Origin: Profundibacterium mesophilum KAUST100406-0324
GTDB taxonomy: Bacteria; Pseudomonadota; Alphaproteobacteria; Rhodobacterales; Rhodobacteraceae
Direction of reading: 5' to 3'
Assembly (NCBI RefSeq): GCF_009835145.1
Contig: NZ_APKE01000014.1
Location: 1 to 64,000 of the forward strand
DNA: 64,000 nt
Part shown: positions 52,258 to 61,747 of the stretch, piece by piece
Numbering within the stretch: the stretch's first letter is position 1
Layout of the letters: every line of letters begins with the position of its first letter
Translations under genes and position numbers: made by a program
The notes under the pieces: generated by a model
Database searches by the model: none
What the model was told of the DNA's origin: nothing
What the model saw: the letters and a program-made list of their open reading frames with translations, nothing else

Positions 52258-54889
52258 GCTCATAGAGCAGGGACAATGCCTCGAGCGGCGTGAGCCGGTC
52301 GGGGCTGACCTGTGCCAGCCGCGCGTCGAGGGGCGATCCGGCTGGGGCGGGCGCCGCCGGTGCCGCCGCTGTCCGTGCCGCCGAGAAGAGCGGCAGATCG
52401 TCGATCAGCGTCTCGCGCCGGGTCCCGTCATCGCCCTGCTCGAGGGCATCGAGCACCACGCGCGCCCGCTTGAGGACCGCCTCCGGCAATCCGGCGAGAC
52501 GCGCCACCTGCACCCCGTAGGAGCGGTCCGCACAGCCGATGCAGACCTCGTGCATGAAGATGACCTCTCCGTTCCATTCCTTGACTGTCACGGTGGCGTT
52601 GGTGATCCCGTCCAGCCGTTCCCCAAGCCGCGTCAGTTCATGGTAATGGGTGGCGAAGAGGGCCCGGCAGCGGTTCACGTCATGCAGATGCTCGAGCGTC
52701 GCCCAGGCGATCGACAGCCCGTCATAGGTCGCGGTGCCCCGCCCGATCTCGTCGAGGATGACCAGCGCCCGGTCGTCCGCCTGGTTGAGAATCGCCGCCG
52801 TCTCGACCATCTCGACCATGAAGGTCGAGCGCCCGCGCGCCAGATCGTCGGCCGCGCCGACCCGGCTGAAGAGCTGGCTGACAAGGCCGATACTGGCGCT
52901 TTGCGCAGGTACGAAGGCCCCCGCCTGCGCAAGGAGCGCGATCAGGGCATTCTGGCGCAGAAAGGTCGACTTGCCCGCCATGTTCGGACCCGTGATCAGC
53001 CATAGCGCGGCGCCCTCGTGCCCGTCGGACAGGGCGCAGTCATTGGCGACGAAGGCACTTCCCCCCGCGCGGCGCAGCGCCTGCTCGACCACGGGGTGGC
53101 GTCCCTTGACCACGTCGAAGCCGCGCCCCTCGTCGACGGTGGGCCGCGTCCAGTCATCGGCGCGGGCGAGATCGCCGAGGGCGAGGGCGAGGTCGATCTC
53201 GGCCAGGGCCGCAGCGGCAAGGCCGATCGGCCCGGCGGCATCGAGCACGGCCCCGCAGAGCCGGGCGAAAAGTGCCCGCTCCAGCTCCAGAGCACGGCCG
53301 CCGGCATTGTGGATGCGCGTCTCGATCTCCGAAAGCGCGACCGTGGTGAAGCGGACCGCGTTCGCCGTCGTCTGGCGGTGGATGAAACGCTCGCTCAGCG
53401 GCGGCGAGAGCATCTTCTGCGCATGGGTGGCCGTGACCTCGATGAAATAGCCAAGGACATTGTTGTGCTTGACCTTCAGCGCCGCGATGCCCGTCTCCTG
53501 CGCGAATTCGGCCTGCATCGCGGCGATCACGCCGCGGCCCTCGTCACGCAGCTTGCGTGCCGCGTCGAGCTCTGCGTCATGGCCGGGCGCGATGAAGCCG
53601 CCATCGCGCAAGAGAAGCGGCGGCTCGGCCACGAGGGCTGCATCGAGCGCGGCGCCCAGTTCCGGAATGGCCGCGATGTCGCGGACCGCCCCGGCGAGGA
53701 TCTCGGGAAGATCGGCCTCCCCGAGCGTGCCCGCGATGCGCGCGCCTTGCCCGAGGCCGTCGCGGATCGCCGCGAGATCGCGCGGCCCCCCCCGTTCCAG
53801 GCCGATCCGCGACAGGGCGCGGTCCATGTCGGGCACACGCCTGAGCATCTCGCGTGTCCTGCCGCACAGCGTCTCCTGCGCCGCGCCGAAGGCCACCGCG
53901 TCGTGACGGGCATGGATCAGCGGCAGATCGCGTGAGGGACCGGTGATGCGCCGCTCCAGAAGGCGGCCGCCGGGCGCCGTCACGGTCCGGTCGATGGCGG
54001 CCAGCAAGGAGCCCTCGCGCCGGCCCGACAGGCTCCGCGTCAGCTCCAGGTTCCGCCGTGTGGCGGCGTCGATCTGCACCGCGCCCTCGATGCCCTCGCG
54101 GACCGGGGGACGCAGGAGCGGCAGCTTTCCCTTCTGCGTGATCTCCAGGTAGTCGAGGATCGCGGCCATCGCCGAGATCTCGGCACGCGTGAAAGTGCCG
54201 AACGCGTCGAGCGTGCCCACCTCGAACGCGGCGCAGAGACGCTTCTCGCCGCCCGCGCTGTCGAAGCTGGCCGCGCCGAGGGGGCTGAGCGCGGCGCCGC
54301 CCTCGCGGATGATCTCCGCAAGCTCATCGGGCAGCTCCTGCTGGACCACCATCTCGCGCGGTGACAGGCGCGCCAGTTCCGGCCCGAGCCTGACCCGCGG
54401 ACAGGCGGCGACGTTGAACGCACCGGTGGAGATGTCGACCCAGGCAAGGGCGCCGCCATCCCTGATCTCGGCATAGGCGGCGAGGTAGTTGTGCCGCCGT
54501 GCCTCCAGAAGACCGTCCTCGGTCAGGGTGCCGGGCGTCACGAGGCGCACGACCTCGCGCCGGACCACCGATTTCGAGCCGCGCTTCTTCGCCTCGGCCG
54601 GATCTTCCATCTGCTCGCAGACCGCGACCCTGAACCCCTTGCGGATCAGCGTCAGAAGATACCCCTCGGCGGAATGCACCGGCACTCCGCACATGGGGAT
54701 GTCGCGCCCCTGATGCTTGCCGCGCTTGGTCAGCGATATGTCGAGCGCCTCGGCCGCCGCGACGGCATCATCGAAGAACATCTCGTAGAAGTCGCCCATC
54801 CTGTAGAAGAGGAGGGCACCGGGATGCCCGTCCTTGATCTCGAGGAATTGCGCCATCATGGGCGTCACGCTGGTCTCGTTCGATGCCAT
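52217..54889 (-). CDS. mutS: DNA mismatch repair protein MutS
   Basis: MutS recognises mispaired bases and starts repair with MutL. The 890-residue protein has the mismatch-reading F-x-E (FYRMGDFYEMFFDDA, about 28-42), the clamp and core domains, and the C-terminal ATPase with GPNMAGKSTFLRQ (about 632-644) and LVILDEIGRGTATYDGLS. It is full-length. Its 3' end overlaps grpE by 41 bases on the opposite strand. Confidence 0.96.
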   Translation of the reverse strand: MASNETSVTPMMAQFLEIKDGHPGALLFYRMGDFYEMFFDDAVAAAEALDISLTKRGKHQGRDIPMCGVPVHSAEGYLLTLIRKGFRVAVCEQMEDPAEAKKRGSKSVVRREVVRLVTPGTLTEDGLLEARRHNYLAAYAEIRDGGALAWVDISTGAFNVAACPRVRLGPELARLSPREMVVQQELPDELAEIIREGGAALSPLGAASFDSAGGEKRLCAAFEVGTLDAFGTFTRAEISAMAAILDYLEITQKGKLPLLRPPVREGIEGAVQIDAATRRNLELTRSLSGRREGSLLAAIDRTVTAPGGRLLERRITGPSRDLPLIHARHDAVAFGAAQETLCGRTREMLRRVPDMDRALSRIGLERGGPRDLAAIRDGLGQGARIAGTLGEADLPEILAGAVRDIAAIPELGAALDAALVAEPPLLLRDGGFIAPGHDAELDAARKLRDEGRGVIAAMQAEFAQETGIAALKVKHNNVLGYFIEVTATHAQKMLSPPLSERFIHRQTTANAVRFTTVALSEIETRIHNAGGRALELERALFARLCGAVLDAAGPIGLAAAALAEIDLALALGDLARADDWTRPTVDEGRGFDVVKGRHPVVEQALRRAGGSAFVANDCALSDGHEGAALWLITGPNMAGKSTFLRQNALIALLAQAGAFVPAQSASIGLVSQLFSRVGAADDLARGRSTFMVEMVETAAILNQADDRALVILDEIGRGTATYDGLSIAWATLEHLHDVNRCRALFATHYHELTRLGERLDGITNATVTVKEWNGEVIFMHEVCIGCADRSYGVQVARLAGLPEAVLKRARVVLDALEQGDDGTRRETLIDDLPLFSAARTAAAPAAPAPAGSPLDARLAQVSPDRLTPLEALSLLYELKSLAHPSEPGSN

Positions 54890-54969
54890 CTGGTCCCCTT
54901 GGCTGGCGCTTCGCGGACCTTAACGAATGCGGCTCCGGGGATGAATGCGCAACTCGCCCCGGCAGGACA

Positions 54970-55006
54970 CAAAAGCCGACGGCCGGTGCGGCGATGCGCA
55001 CCGGCC
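54970..55006 (-). terminator. Terminator of the polyol operon
   Basis: Read leftwards about 70 bases after the mtlK stop, GGCCGGTGCG and CGCACCGGCC form a perfect 10-bp stem around six bases, followed by a short CTTTTG tract. It lies between mtlK and the mutS start, both read leftwards, so it would insulate mutS from the polyol operon. Confidence 0.65.
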
Positions 55007-55074
55007 GGTGGTTGGAGGCGGAGGGGCGGGCCCGCCATCGGTCCGATCGTCTCACGGTCCGGCGGGCGGCGGTC

Positions 55075-56553
55075 TCAGGCCGCGCCGGCATAGTCACGCA
55101 GCACCGCGTCGGGACCGCGCTCCGCGACATCGCCGTAGCGGCGGGTGAATGCCTCGATGAAGCGGCTCTCATGCGCGAGATCGCCGTAGATCCACTCCTG
55201 CGCCGCCCAGAGGGCCGGATCGGTACGGGCCGCCTGTGCCGCATCCTGAAGGCGGGCCCAGTTGGGATCGTTCGGCGCGATCTGGGTGCCGTCAAGCCGG
55301 GTGCCGATGCACATGCGGGCCCAGAGCACTTCCGCAAGGGCCAGCCCCTCGATCGACATGTCCGCCGCGAGGCCGTCGCGGATGGATGGAAGCACGAAGC
55401 CGGGGTGGCGCGACGATCCGTCGAAGGCGACGCGGCGGGGTGTATCGACGATGGCGGGATTGGAGAACCGCCGCGAGACAAGCTCCACATAAGCGCCCGG
55501 CGTCCGTTCCGGCACGGGGGCCACATGCGGCACGATCTCGTCGTTCAGCACCTTGTGGAAGAAACCCGAGATTTCCGGATCGGCCATGCATTGCGCGATG
55601 GTGTCATGGCCGCGCAGCTCGCCGATATTGGCAAGCAGCTGGTGACCCGCGTTGAGTATGCGCAGCTTCATCGCCTCATGCGCGGCGACCTTCCGGGTGA
55701 AAGTGGCACCGACATGCTCCAATGCGGGACGCCCGGCGCAGAAGTCATCCTCGATCACCCATTGCCTGTAGGTCTCGTGGGTGACGGGGCTGCGATCCGC
55801 GATCCCGTGTTGCTCCACCAGGGCCAGTTCCTTCGGACCCGTGGCCGGCACGATGCAATCGACCATGGAATTGGGAAAGCTGCATTCCGCCTCGATCCAG
55901 ACGGCGAGCTCGGGATCGACCGCGCGCGCGATGCCAAGGACGGTCCGGCGCAGGATGTCGCCATTGCCCTGCAGGTTGTCACAGCTCAGCCCCGTGAAAG
56001 GCCCGCGGCCCGCATCGCGGCGGATGCGCAGCGCGGCGACCATCGCGCCGAAGACGGTGCGCGGCGCGTCCGGCGTGTGGGCATCGTGCCGGATATCGGG
56101 ATGATCCGTATCGAGCCCGCCGGTCGCATCGCGGTAATATCCCCCTTCGGTGACCGTCAGGGACACGATGCGGATGTTCGGGTCGGCCATCGCCTCGATC
56201 AGGGGGCGATGCCCTTCCTCGACCGGCACGAAGCCGCACATGGAGCCGACGATCTCGGCGGAGGTCGTTTCGGGGTCGAGCTCGATCAGGGTCGTCATCC
56301 AGTCCTGCGCGCGCAGCTTCTCGCGCTGCGCGGCATCGCCGGGCATGATGCCCGCGCCGAGGATCGCCCAGTCGAGGTCGCGTCCTTCATCGAAGAGCCG
56401 GTGCAGATACCAGGCCTGGTGGGCGCGGTGGAAATTGCCCAGACCGACATGCACGATGCCCGGCGTCAGCCGGGTCCGGTCGTATCGAGGCAGGCGCACG
56501 TCCCCGGGCATCCGCCCGAGGGACTCGTTCGACAGGGGAATCAACTCATCCAT
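55075..56553 (-). CDS. mtlK: Mannitol 2-dehydrogenase
   Basis: This NAD-dependent long-chain polyol dehydrogenase oxidises D-mannitol (and arabinitol or sorbitol to a lesser degree) to D-fructose. The 492-residue protein has GIVHVGLGNFHRAHQAWYLH (about 32-51), the catalytic region LRILNAGHQLLANIG with the K-x-N-x-H pattern, and NSMVDCIVPAT. It is the last gene of the smo operon and overlaps smoS by 13 bases. The ATG at 56553 (MDELIPLS) is supported by GGTGG upstream and by family length. Confidence 0.92.
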   Translation of the reverse strand: MDELIPLSNESLGRMPGDVRLPRYDRTRLTPGIVHVGLGNFHRAHQAWYLHRLFDEGRDLDWAILGAGIMPGDAAQREKLRAQDWMTTLIELDPETTSAEIVGSMCGFVPVEEGHRPLIEAMADPNIRIVSLTVTEGGYYRDATGGLDTDHPDIRHDAHTPDAPRTVFGAMVAALRIRRDAGRGPFTGLSCDNLQGNGDILRRTVLGIARAVDPELAVWIEAECSFPNSMVDCIVPATGPKELALVEQHGIADRSPVTHETYRQWVIEDDFCAGRPALEHVGATFTRKVAAHEAMKLRILNAGHQLLANIGELRGHDTIAQCMADPEISGFFHKVLNDEIVPHVAPVPERTPGAYVELVSRRFSNPAIVDTPRRVAFDGSSRHPGFVLPSIRDGLAADMSIEGLALAEVLWARMCIGTRLDGTQIAPNDPNWARLQDAAQAARTDPALWAAQEWIYGDLAHESRFIEAFTRRYGDVAERGPDAVLRDYAGAA

Positions 56554-57314
56554 TGGCCACCATCCACGTTGTAGGTTTGCGACACGATGTAATCCGCCTC
56601 CTCGGAGGCGAGAAAGACGGCCATGCCGGTGAGATCCTCCGCCCGGCCCATGCGGCCATGGGGGACGGCCTGCGCGACTTCGCGTTTCTTCTGTCCCGGC
56701 GGCTTGCCCTCGTAGCGGGCGAAGAAGGCGTCGACCCCGTCCCAATGCTCGCCATCGACGACGCCGGGAGAGATGGCGTTGACATTGATCCCGTGCCGGA
56801 TCAGGTCGAGCCCCGCCGATTGCGTCAGCGAGATCACCGCCGCCTTGGTCGCGCAATAGACGGCGACCAGGGGCTCGCCGCGGCGCCCGGCCTGGCTTGC
56901 CATGTTGATGATCCGGCCGCGAATGCCTTCGGCGATCATGTGCCGCGCGACCGCCTGAAGCGTGAAGAGCGTGCCGGTCACGTTGATCGCGAAGGCGCGG
57001 TCGTGATCGGCACGGGTGATCTCGGCGATCGGCGCGGCGGTGAAGATCGCGGCATTGTTCACCAGGATATCGATCCGCCCCATGCGGGTGATGGCCTCGG
57101 CCACCGCCGTCTCGATGCTGTCCTGGCGCGCGACATCCATCTCGATGGCAATTGCCTTCGGGCCGATCTCTTCGGCGGCCCGGCGGGCCGCCTCGAGGTC
57201 GATGTCACCGATCGCGACCGTTGCGCCCTCGGCAACATACCTTTTCGCGAAGGCAAGGCCGATGCCGCGCGCCGCGCCGGTGATCAGCGCGGTCTTTCCC
57301 GCAAGGCGCATCAT
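56541..57314 (-). CDS. smoS: Sorbitol (L-iditol 2-) dehydrogenase, SDR family
   Basis: The 257-residue short-chain dehydrogenase oxidises D-sorbitol to D-fructose with NAD, and closely resembles the Rhodobacter sphaeroides SmoS enzyme. It shows the nucleotide-binding TGAARGIG (12-19), NNAAIF, the catalytic serine in [11 protein letters not shown] and YCATK with Tyr and Lys, and the late [20 protein letters not shown] and [10 protein letters not shown]. It overlaps the ATPase gene by four bases. The second Met (57311) is an equally good start. Confidence 0.92.
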   Translation of the reverse strand: MMRLAGKTALITGAARGIGLAFAKRYVAEGATVAIGDIDLEAARRAAEEIGPKAIAIEMDVARQDSIETAVAEAITRMGRIDILVNNAAIFTAAPIAEITRADHDRAFAINVTGTLFTLQAVARHMIAEGIRGRIINMASQAGRRGEPLVAVYCATKAAVISLTQSAGLDLIRHGINVNAISPGVVDGEHWDGVDAFFARYEGKPPGQKKREVAQAVPHGRMGRAEDLTGMAVFLASEEADYIVSQTYNVDGGQWMS

Positions 57315-58315
57315 GCGATCCTTGCGCCGTCGCGGTCGAAGCGGTGGAGCTGCTCGAGCCGGGGTGACAGGGTGATGCGGTCGCCATGCCGGAAGTTGAC
57401 CTCGCCGGGGGCGCGAACGGTGATTGTCTCGGCCAGGCCGGTCTCGTGCACGTGGAAGAAGGTGTCCGATCCCAGATGCTCGGCCACGCCGACGCGTCCG
57501 CTCCAGAGGCCGCCCTCCTCGGCGACATCGATATGCTCGGGACGGATGCCGACGGTATGCGCGTCGTGCCGGCTGGCCTCCTCCCCCTCCAGGAGGTTCA
57601 TCTTGGGCGATCCGATGAACCCGGCGACGAAGGTGTTGCGCGGCGTGCGGTAGAGTTCCAGCGGCGTTCCCACTTGCTCGATCACCCCGGCGCGCAGCAC
57701 GACGATCTTGTCGGCCATCGTCATCGCCTCGACCTGGTCATGGGTCACGTAGATCATCGTGGTCCTGAGCCGCTTGTGCAGCTCCCCGATCTCGAGACGC
57801 ATTCCCACGCGCAGCGCCGCGTCGAGATTGGACAGCGGCTCGTCGAAGAGGAAGGCCGACGGCTCGCGCACGATGGCCCGCCCGATCGCGACGCGCTGCC
57901 TCTGCCCGCCGGAGAGCTGCCCGGGACGCCGGTCGAGGTAGTCGGTCAGGTTGAGCGCGGCGGCGGCCTGTTCGATCCGCCGGTCCTGCTCGGCCTGGTC
58001 GATGCCGGCCATGCGCATCGGGAAGGCGATGTTCTTGCGCACCGTCATGTGCGGATAAAGCGCGTAGGACTGAAAGACCATGGCCAGGCCGCGCTTGGCG
58101 GGGGGCTGGTCCGTGGCATCGGTGCCGTCGATGAGGATCGATCCCGAGGTGATGTCCTCGAGCCCCGCGATCAGGCGCAGCAGGGTCGACTTGCCGCAGC
58201 CCGACGGGCCGACGAAGACGGTGAACTCGCCATCCTCGATCGTCAGGTCGAGCGGGGGGATGACCTCGGCATTGCCGAATTTCTTGGATACTTTCTGAAG
58301 CGTGATCTGGCCCAT
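57311..58315 (-). CDS. smoK: Polyol ABC transporter ATPase
   Basis: The 334-residue ATPase of the MalK/UgpC type powers sorbitol/mannitol uptake. It has Walker [10 protein letters not shown] (36-44), the signature [14 protein letters not shown] (about 134-147), Walker [13 protein letters not shown] and a C-terminal regulatory (TOBE/OB) domain. It sits between the permeases and the dehydrogenases as in the known smo operon. Confidence 0.93.
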   Translation of the reverse strand: MGQITLQKVSKKFGNAEVIPPLDLTIEDGEFTVFVGPSGCGKSTLLRLIAGLEDITSGSILIDGTDATDQPPAKRGLAMVFQSYALYPHMTVRKNIAFPMRMAGIDQAEQDRRIEQAAAALNLTDYLDRRPGQLSGGQRQRVAIGRAIVREPSAFLFDEPLSNLDAALRVGMRLEIGELHKRLRTTMIYVTHDQVEAMTMADKIVVLRAGVIEQVGTPLELYRTPRNTFVAGFIGSPKMNLLEGEEASRHDAHTVGIRPEHIDVAEEGGLWSGRVGVAEHLGSDTFFHVHETGLAETITVRAPGEVNFRHGDRITLSPRLEQLHRFDRDGARIA

Positions 58316-58326
58316 GTCCGGCCTCC

Positions 58327-59157
58327 CTATTTAACCGCGCCGAAGGTCAGGCCGCGAACGAGCTGTTTCTGGCTGAACCATCCGAGGATGAGAATTGGTG
58401 CGATCGCCATGGTCGAGGCGGCCGACAGCTTGGCGTAGAACAGTCCCTCCGGGCTGGAATAACTGGCGATGAAGGCAGTGAGCGGCGCCGCCTTGGCGGC
58501 CGTCAGGTTCAGCGTCCAGAACGCCTCGTTCCATGCGAGGATGAAGTTCAGAAGGAGTGTCGATGCGATGCCGGGGACCGCCATCGGGGTGAGGACGTAG
58601 AGGATCTCGGAGCGCAGGGAAGCCCCGTCCATCCGCGCGGCCTCCAGGATTTCGCCGGGGATCTCGCGGAAGTAGGTATAGAGCATCCACACGATGATCG
58701 GCAGGTTGACCAGCATCAGGACGATCGTCAGGCCGATCCGGGTATCGAGCAGCCCCAGTTCGATGAAGATCAGGTAGAGCGGATAGAGCACGCCGACTGC
58801 CGGAAGCATCTTGGTCGAGAGCATCCACAGCAGGATGTCCTTGGTGCGCTTGGAGGGAACGAAGGCCATCGACCAGGCCGCCGGGATGGCGATGATGATG
58901 CCCAGGATTGTCGATCCCCCGGCGATGATGATCGAGTTCCACAAGAAGCGGGCATAGTTCGACCGCTCCTGCACGACCGCGTAATTCTCCAGCGTCCAGT
59001 CGAAGAAGAAGAATTGCGGCGGGTTGGCGATCGCGGTCGCCTCGGTCTTGAAGCTGGTCAGGATGGTCCACAGGATCGGGAAAAAGATCAGCAGGCCGAT
59101 GCTCCAGGCCAGGGCGGTGTTGATGATCTTGCGGCGGGTGGTGACGGAACGGGCCAT
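58327..59157 (-). CDS. smoG: Polyol ABC transporter permease, MalG type
   Basis: The 276-residue inner-membrane protein has six membrane helices and the EAA loop ([17 protein letters not shown], about 186-202) that contacts the ATPase. Its C-terminus [16 protein letters not shown] is typical of the MalG-like carbohydrate permease group. GGGAG precedes the ATG at 59157. Confidence 0.92.
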   Translation of the reverse strand: MARSVTTRRKIINTALAWSIGLLIFFPILWTILTSFKTEATAIANPPQFFFFDWTLENYAVVQERSNYARFLWNSIIIAGGSTILGIIIAIPAAWSMAFVPSKRTKDILLWMLSTKMLPAVGVLYPLYLIFIELGLLDTRIGLTIVLMLVNLPIIVWMLYTYFREIPGEILEAARMDGASLRSEILYVLTPMAVPGIASTLLLNFILAWNEAFWTLNLTAAKAAPLTAFIASYSSPEGLFYAKLSAASTMAIAPILILGWFSQKQLVRGLTFGAVK

Positions 59158-59246
59158 GTCAGGTCTCCCTCTTCCGGGGTGAAGCCGAAGTCTCGGGGGT
59201 TGCGATGCCGCCCCGGTCTGCTGCCGGGACGAATGTTGGGTGTCGC

Positions 59247-60113
59247 TCAGGCATCGAGGTTCTTGCCCACGATCCGCATCAGGAAGATGGCGATGATGTT
59301 GGCGAGGATGACCGCGTAGATGCCGCCCGCGCTGCCGAGCCCGACATTCAGGCTTTCGAGCACACGCTGGTAGATCAGGTAGGTCAGCGTCCGGCTGCCG
59401 AATGCGCCGCCCGTGGTCACGAATATCTCGGCGAAGATCGAGAGCAGGAAGATGGTCTGGATCAGCACGACGATGGTGATGGCGCGGGCCAGGTGCGGCA
59501 GGATGATCCACATGAAGCGCGAGAGCGGCGGAGCGCCGTCCATCTCGGAGGCTTCGAGCTGCTCGCTATCGAGCGACTGGATCGCGGTCAGCAGGATCAG
59601 CGTCGCGAAGGGAAGCCATTGCCAGGAGACGATGAGGATGATCGAGGCCAGCGAGGCCTGGCTCAGCCATTCGATCGGCTGAGCTCCGAAGAAGGCCCAG
59701 AGATGGGCGAAGAGCCCGTTCACCGGGTCCATGAACATGTTCTTCCAGACCAGCGCGGAAACGGTGGGCATCACGAAGAAGGGGGCGATCACGAGGATGC
59801 GCACGACCCCCTGTCCCCACATCGGCTGATCGAGCAGGAGCGCCAGCACGATGCCCAGGGCGACCGTGATGAGCAGCACCCCGCCCACGATCACGAGGGT
59901 CGCCTGGACGCTCGGCCAGAAGGCGGAGGAGGTGACGAAGCGGACGTAATTGTCGAACCCGGCCCATCCGAGATCGCCGCCGCGCAGGGGCAGGTATTTC
60001 TTGAACGAGAAATAGAGCGTCATCGTCAGTGGGACGAGCATCCAGCCCAGGAGCAGGATGACCGCGGGCGCCATCATCAACCGGGCGGCGGAGCGGGAAT
60101 GCTGGGTGGCCAT
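59247..60113 (-). CDS. smoF: Polyol ABC transporter permease, MalF type
   Basis: The 288-residue inner-membrane protein has six membrane helices, the first at about 13-35 (MAPAVILLLGWMLVPLTMTLYF, shown here for its helix character), and an EAA loop EQLEASEMDGAPPLSRF. It pairs with the MalG-type permease. It is separated from the binding-protein gene by 139 bases with a hairpin. Confidence 0.92.
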   Translation of the reverse strand: MATQHSRSAARLMMAPAVILLLGWMLVPLTMTLYFSFKKYLPLRGGDLGWAGFDNYVRFVTSSAFWPSVQATLVIVGGVLLITVALGIVLALLLDQPMWGQGVVRILVIAPFFVMPTVSALVWKNMFMDPVNGLFAHLWAFFGAQPIEWLSQASLASIILIVSWQWLPFATLILLTAIQSLDSEQLEASEMDGAPPLSRFMWIILPHLARAITIVVLIQTIFLLSIFAEIFVTTGGAFGSRTLTYLIYQRVLESLNVGLGSAGGIYAVILANIIAIFLMRIVGKNLDA

Positions 60114-60211
60114 GATCTTGGTCCTCGAAATGAAGGATCCGGCCGCCTGCGTGGAGCGCAGCGGGGCAGGACATGGGAAACGCGGGTAAAGTGGGGGACC
60201 TTCGAAGGGGT

Positions 60212-60237
60212 CGGGGGGCCGGAATGCCAGCCCCCCG
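60212..60237 (-). repeat. Intergenic hairpin between binding-protein and permease genes
   Basis: CGGGGGGC and GCCCCCCG form an 8-bp stem around ten bases just after the smoE stop. Such hairpins often protect the upstream message or partly end transcription, giving more binding protein than membrane subunits. No T-run follows. Confidence 0.6.
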
Positions 60238-60252
60238 GAGTGGTGCGCAGGC

Positions 60253-61572
60253 TCAGTAGCCCGCGGCTTCCATCTCGTCGCTCACGAGCGCCTGTGCCTT
60301 CTCGAGGGCTTCCTCGGCCGATTGCTGGCCTGCCAGCGCGGCGGAGAATTCCTGGCCGACCTGGGTGGCGAAGCCGGAGAACTCGGGAATGGCAACGAAC
60401 TGGATGCCGGTATAGGGCACCGGATCGACGGTCGGATTCTTCGGATCCGCCTCGTTGATCGAGTTCAGCGTCATTTCCGCGAAGGGCGCCGCCTCGAGGT
60501 ATTCCTCGTTCTCATAGAGCGATTTGCGGGTTCCGGGAGGCACGTTGGCCCAGCCTTCGTTCTGCGCGACAAGCTCGGTATAGCCCTTGCCGGTGGCCCA
60601 GGCCACGAAGGTCTTGGCGGCATCCTCGGCATCCGTGCCGCTCGGGATCGCCAGCGACCAGGCCCAGAGCCAGTTGCTGCGCTTGCCGTTGCCCGCATCG
60701 GGTGCCAGGGCGAAGCCGACCTTGTCGGCAACGGTCGAGTCGTCGGGGTTGGTCACGAAGGAGGCGGCGACGGTGGCATCGATCCACATGCCGCATTTGC
60801 CCTGCTGGAACAGCGACAGGTTCTCGTTGAAACCGTTGGTCGACGCGCCCGGAGGTCCGTAGTTGTTCATCACATCGAGATAGGTGTTGAGCGTCGTGGC
60901 CCATTCCTCGGTGTCGAATTGCGGCGTCCAGTTCTCGTCGAACCAGCGGGCGCCGAAGCTGTTGGACATGGCGGTCAGGAAGGCCATGTTCTCGCCCCAG
61001 CCGGCCTTGCCACGCAGGCAGATGCCGTAGACCTCGTTCTCCTTGTCGGTCATCGCCTCGGCGGCCTTGGTGATGAACTCCCAAGTGGGCGCGTCCGGCA
61101 TCTCGAGGCCGGCCTGCTCCATCAGGTCGGTCCGGTACATGACCATCGAGCTTTCGCCGTAGAAGGGTGCGGCATAGAGCGTGCCATCGACGGTCAGGCC
61201 GCTGGAGATGGCCGGCAGGAAGTCATCCGCATCCCAGTCCTCGGGCATGTCGTCGAGCGCGACGAGCCAGCCCTGCTTGCCCCAGATCGGAACCTCGTAG
61301 GTGCCGATGGTCATCACGTCGAACTGTCCGCCGCCGGCGGTGATGTCCTGGGTCACACGCTGGCGCAGGACATTCTCCTCGAGCGTCACCCATTCGAGAG
61401 CGATGTCGGGATACTCTTTGTTGAACTCGTCCGCCAGGCCCTGCATGCGGACCATGTCGCCGTTGTTCACGGTGGCGATGGTGATCGTGGTCATGTGCGA
61501 GCCCGCGGTGGCGGCACCCGCCGCGGCAATGGCCAGCACGCTCGCGGTACACAATGTCTTTCCGAATCGCAT
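60253..61572 (-). CDS. smoE: Polyol ABC transporter substrate-binding protein
   Basis: The 439-residue periplasmic protein binds sorbitol/mannitol-type polyols and delivers them to the permeases. It has a signal peptide (about 1-24, ending GAATAGSH) and a family-1 solute-binding fold (TITIATVNNGDMVRMQGLADEF; WDADDFLPAISSGL; NLSLFQQGKCGMWIDATV). GGAGG lies eight bases before the ATG at 61572. It is the first structural gene of the operon, with a promoter and a candidate operator upstream. Confidence 0.92.
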   Translation of the reverse strand: MRFGKTLCTASVLAIAAAGAATAGSHMTTITIATVNNGDMVRMQGLADEFNKEYPDIALEWVTLEENVLRQRVTQDITAGGGQFDVMTIGTYEVPIWGKQGWLVALDDMPEDWDADDFLPAISSGLTVDGTLYAAPFYGESSMVMYRTDLMEQAGLEMPDAPTWEFITKAAEAMTDKENEVYGICLRGKAGWGENMAFLTAMSNSFGARWFDENWTPQFDTEEWATTLNTYLDVMNNYGPPGASTNGFNENLSLFQQGKCGMWIDATVAASFVTNPDDSTVADKVGFALAPDAGNGKRSNWLWAWSLAIPSGTDAEDAAKTFVAWATGKGYTELVAQNEGWANVPPGTRKSLYENEEYLEAAPFAEMTLNSINEADPKNPTVDPVPYTGIQFVAIPEFSGFATQVGQEFSAALAGQQSAEEALEKAQALVSDEMEAAGY

Positions 61573-61638
61573 CCTCAATCCTCCCGTATTGGATGTCGAG
61601 GAACCCTACCGCCGCACATGGCGCGCGGTCAACGAAAA

Positions 61639-61654
61639 CTTTGCGCGCGGAAAT
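61639..61654. promoter_or_regulatory. Candidate SmoR operator before smoE
   Basis: CTTTGCGCGCGGAAAT is a partly symmetric 16-base site located just downstream of the inferred smoE promoter. A matching site, with the same CTTTGCGC half and AAA on the other side, lies upstream of the regulator gene. LacI-type repressors bind such sites. Confidence 0.5.
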
Positions 61655-61664
61655 AATATTTTCA

Positions 61665-61670
61665 ATTATA
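61665..61670 (-). promoter_or_regulatory. Promoter -10 box of the smo operon
   Basis: Read leftwards this is an exact TATAAT within an AT-rich stretch, about 93 bases before the smoE start; the AT content is unusual for this genome. No good -35 is seen at the right distance, so activation by a regulator may be needed. Confidence 0.45.
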
Positions 61671-61747
61671 TCACCCGTGACCATTCGGGCGGCCGCACGT
61701 TACCCTCGCGAACAATGGCAGCCCACCGCCGGCGCGCCGGGTCTTCC

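Noticed and set aside
52184-56574. Rightward open frames opposite mutS and mtlK
   Set aside because: The opposite strand holds clear mutS and mtlK with all motifs; these frames follow from high GC content.
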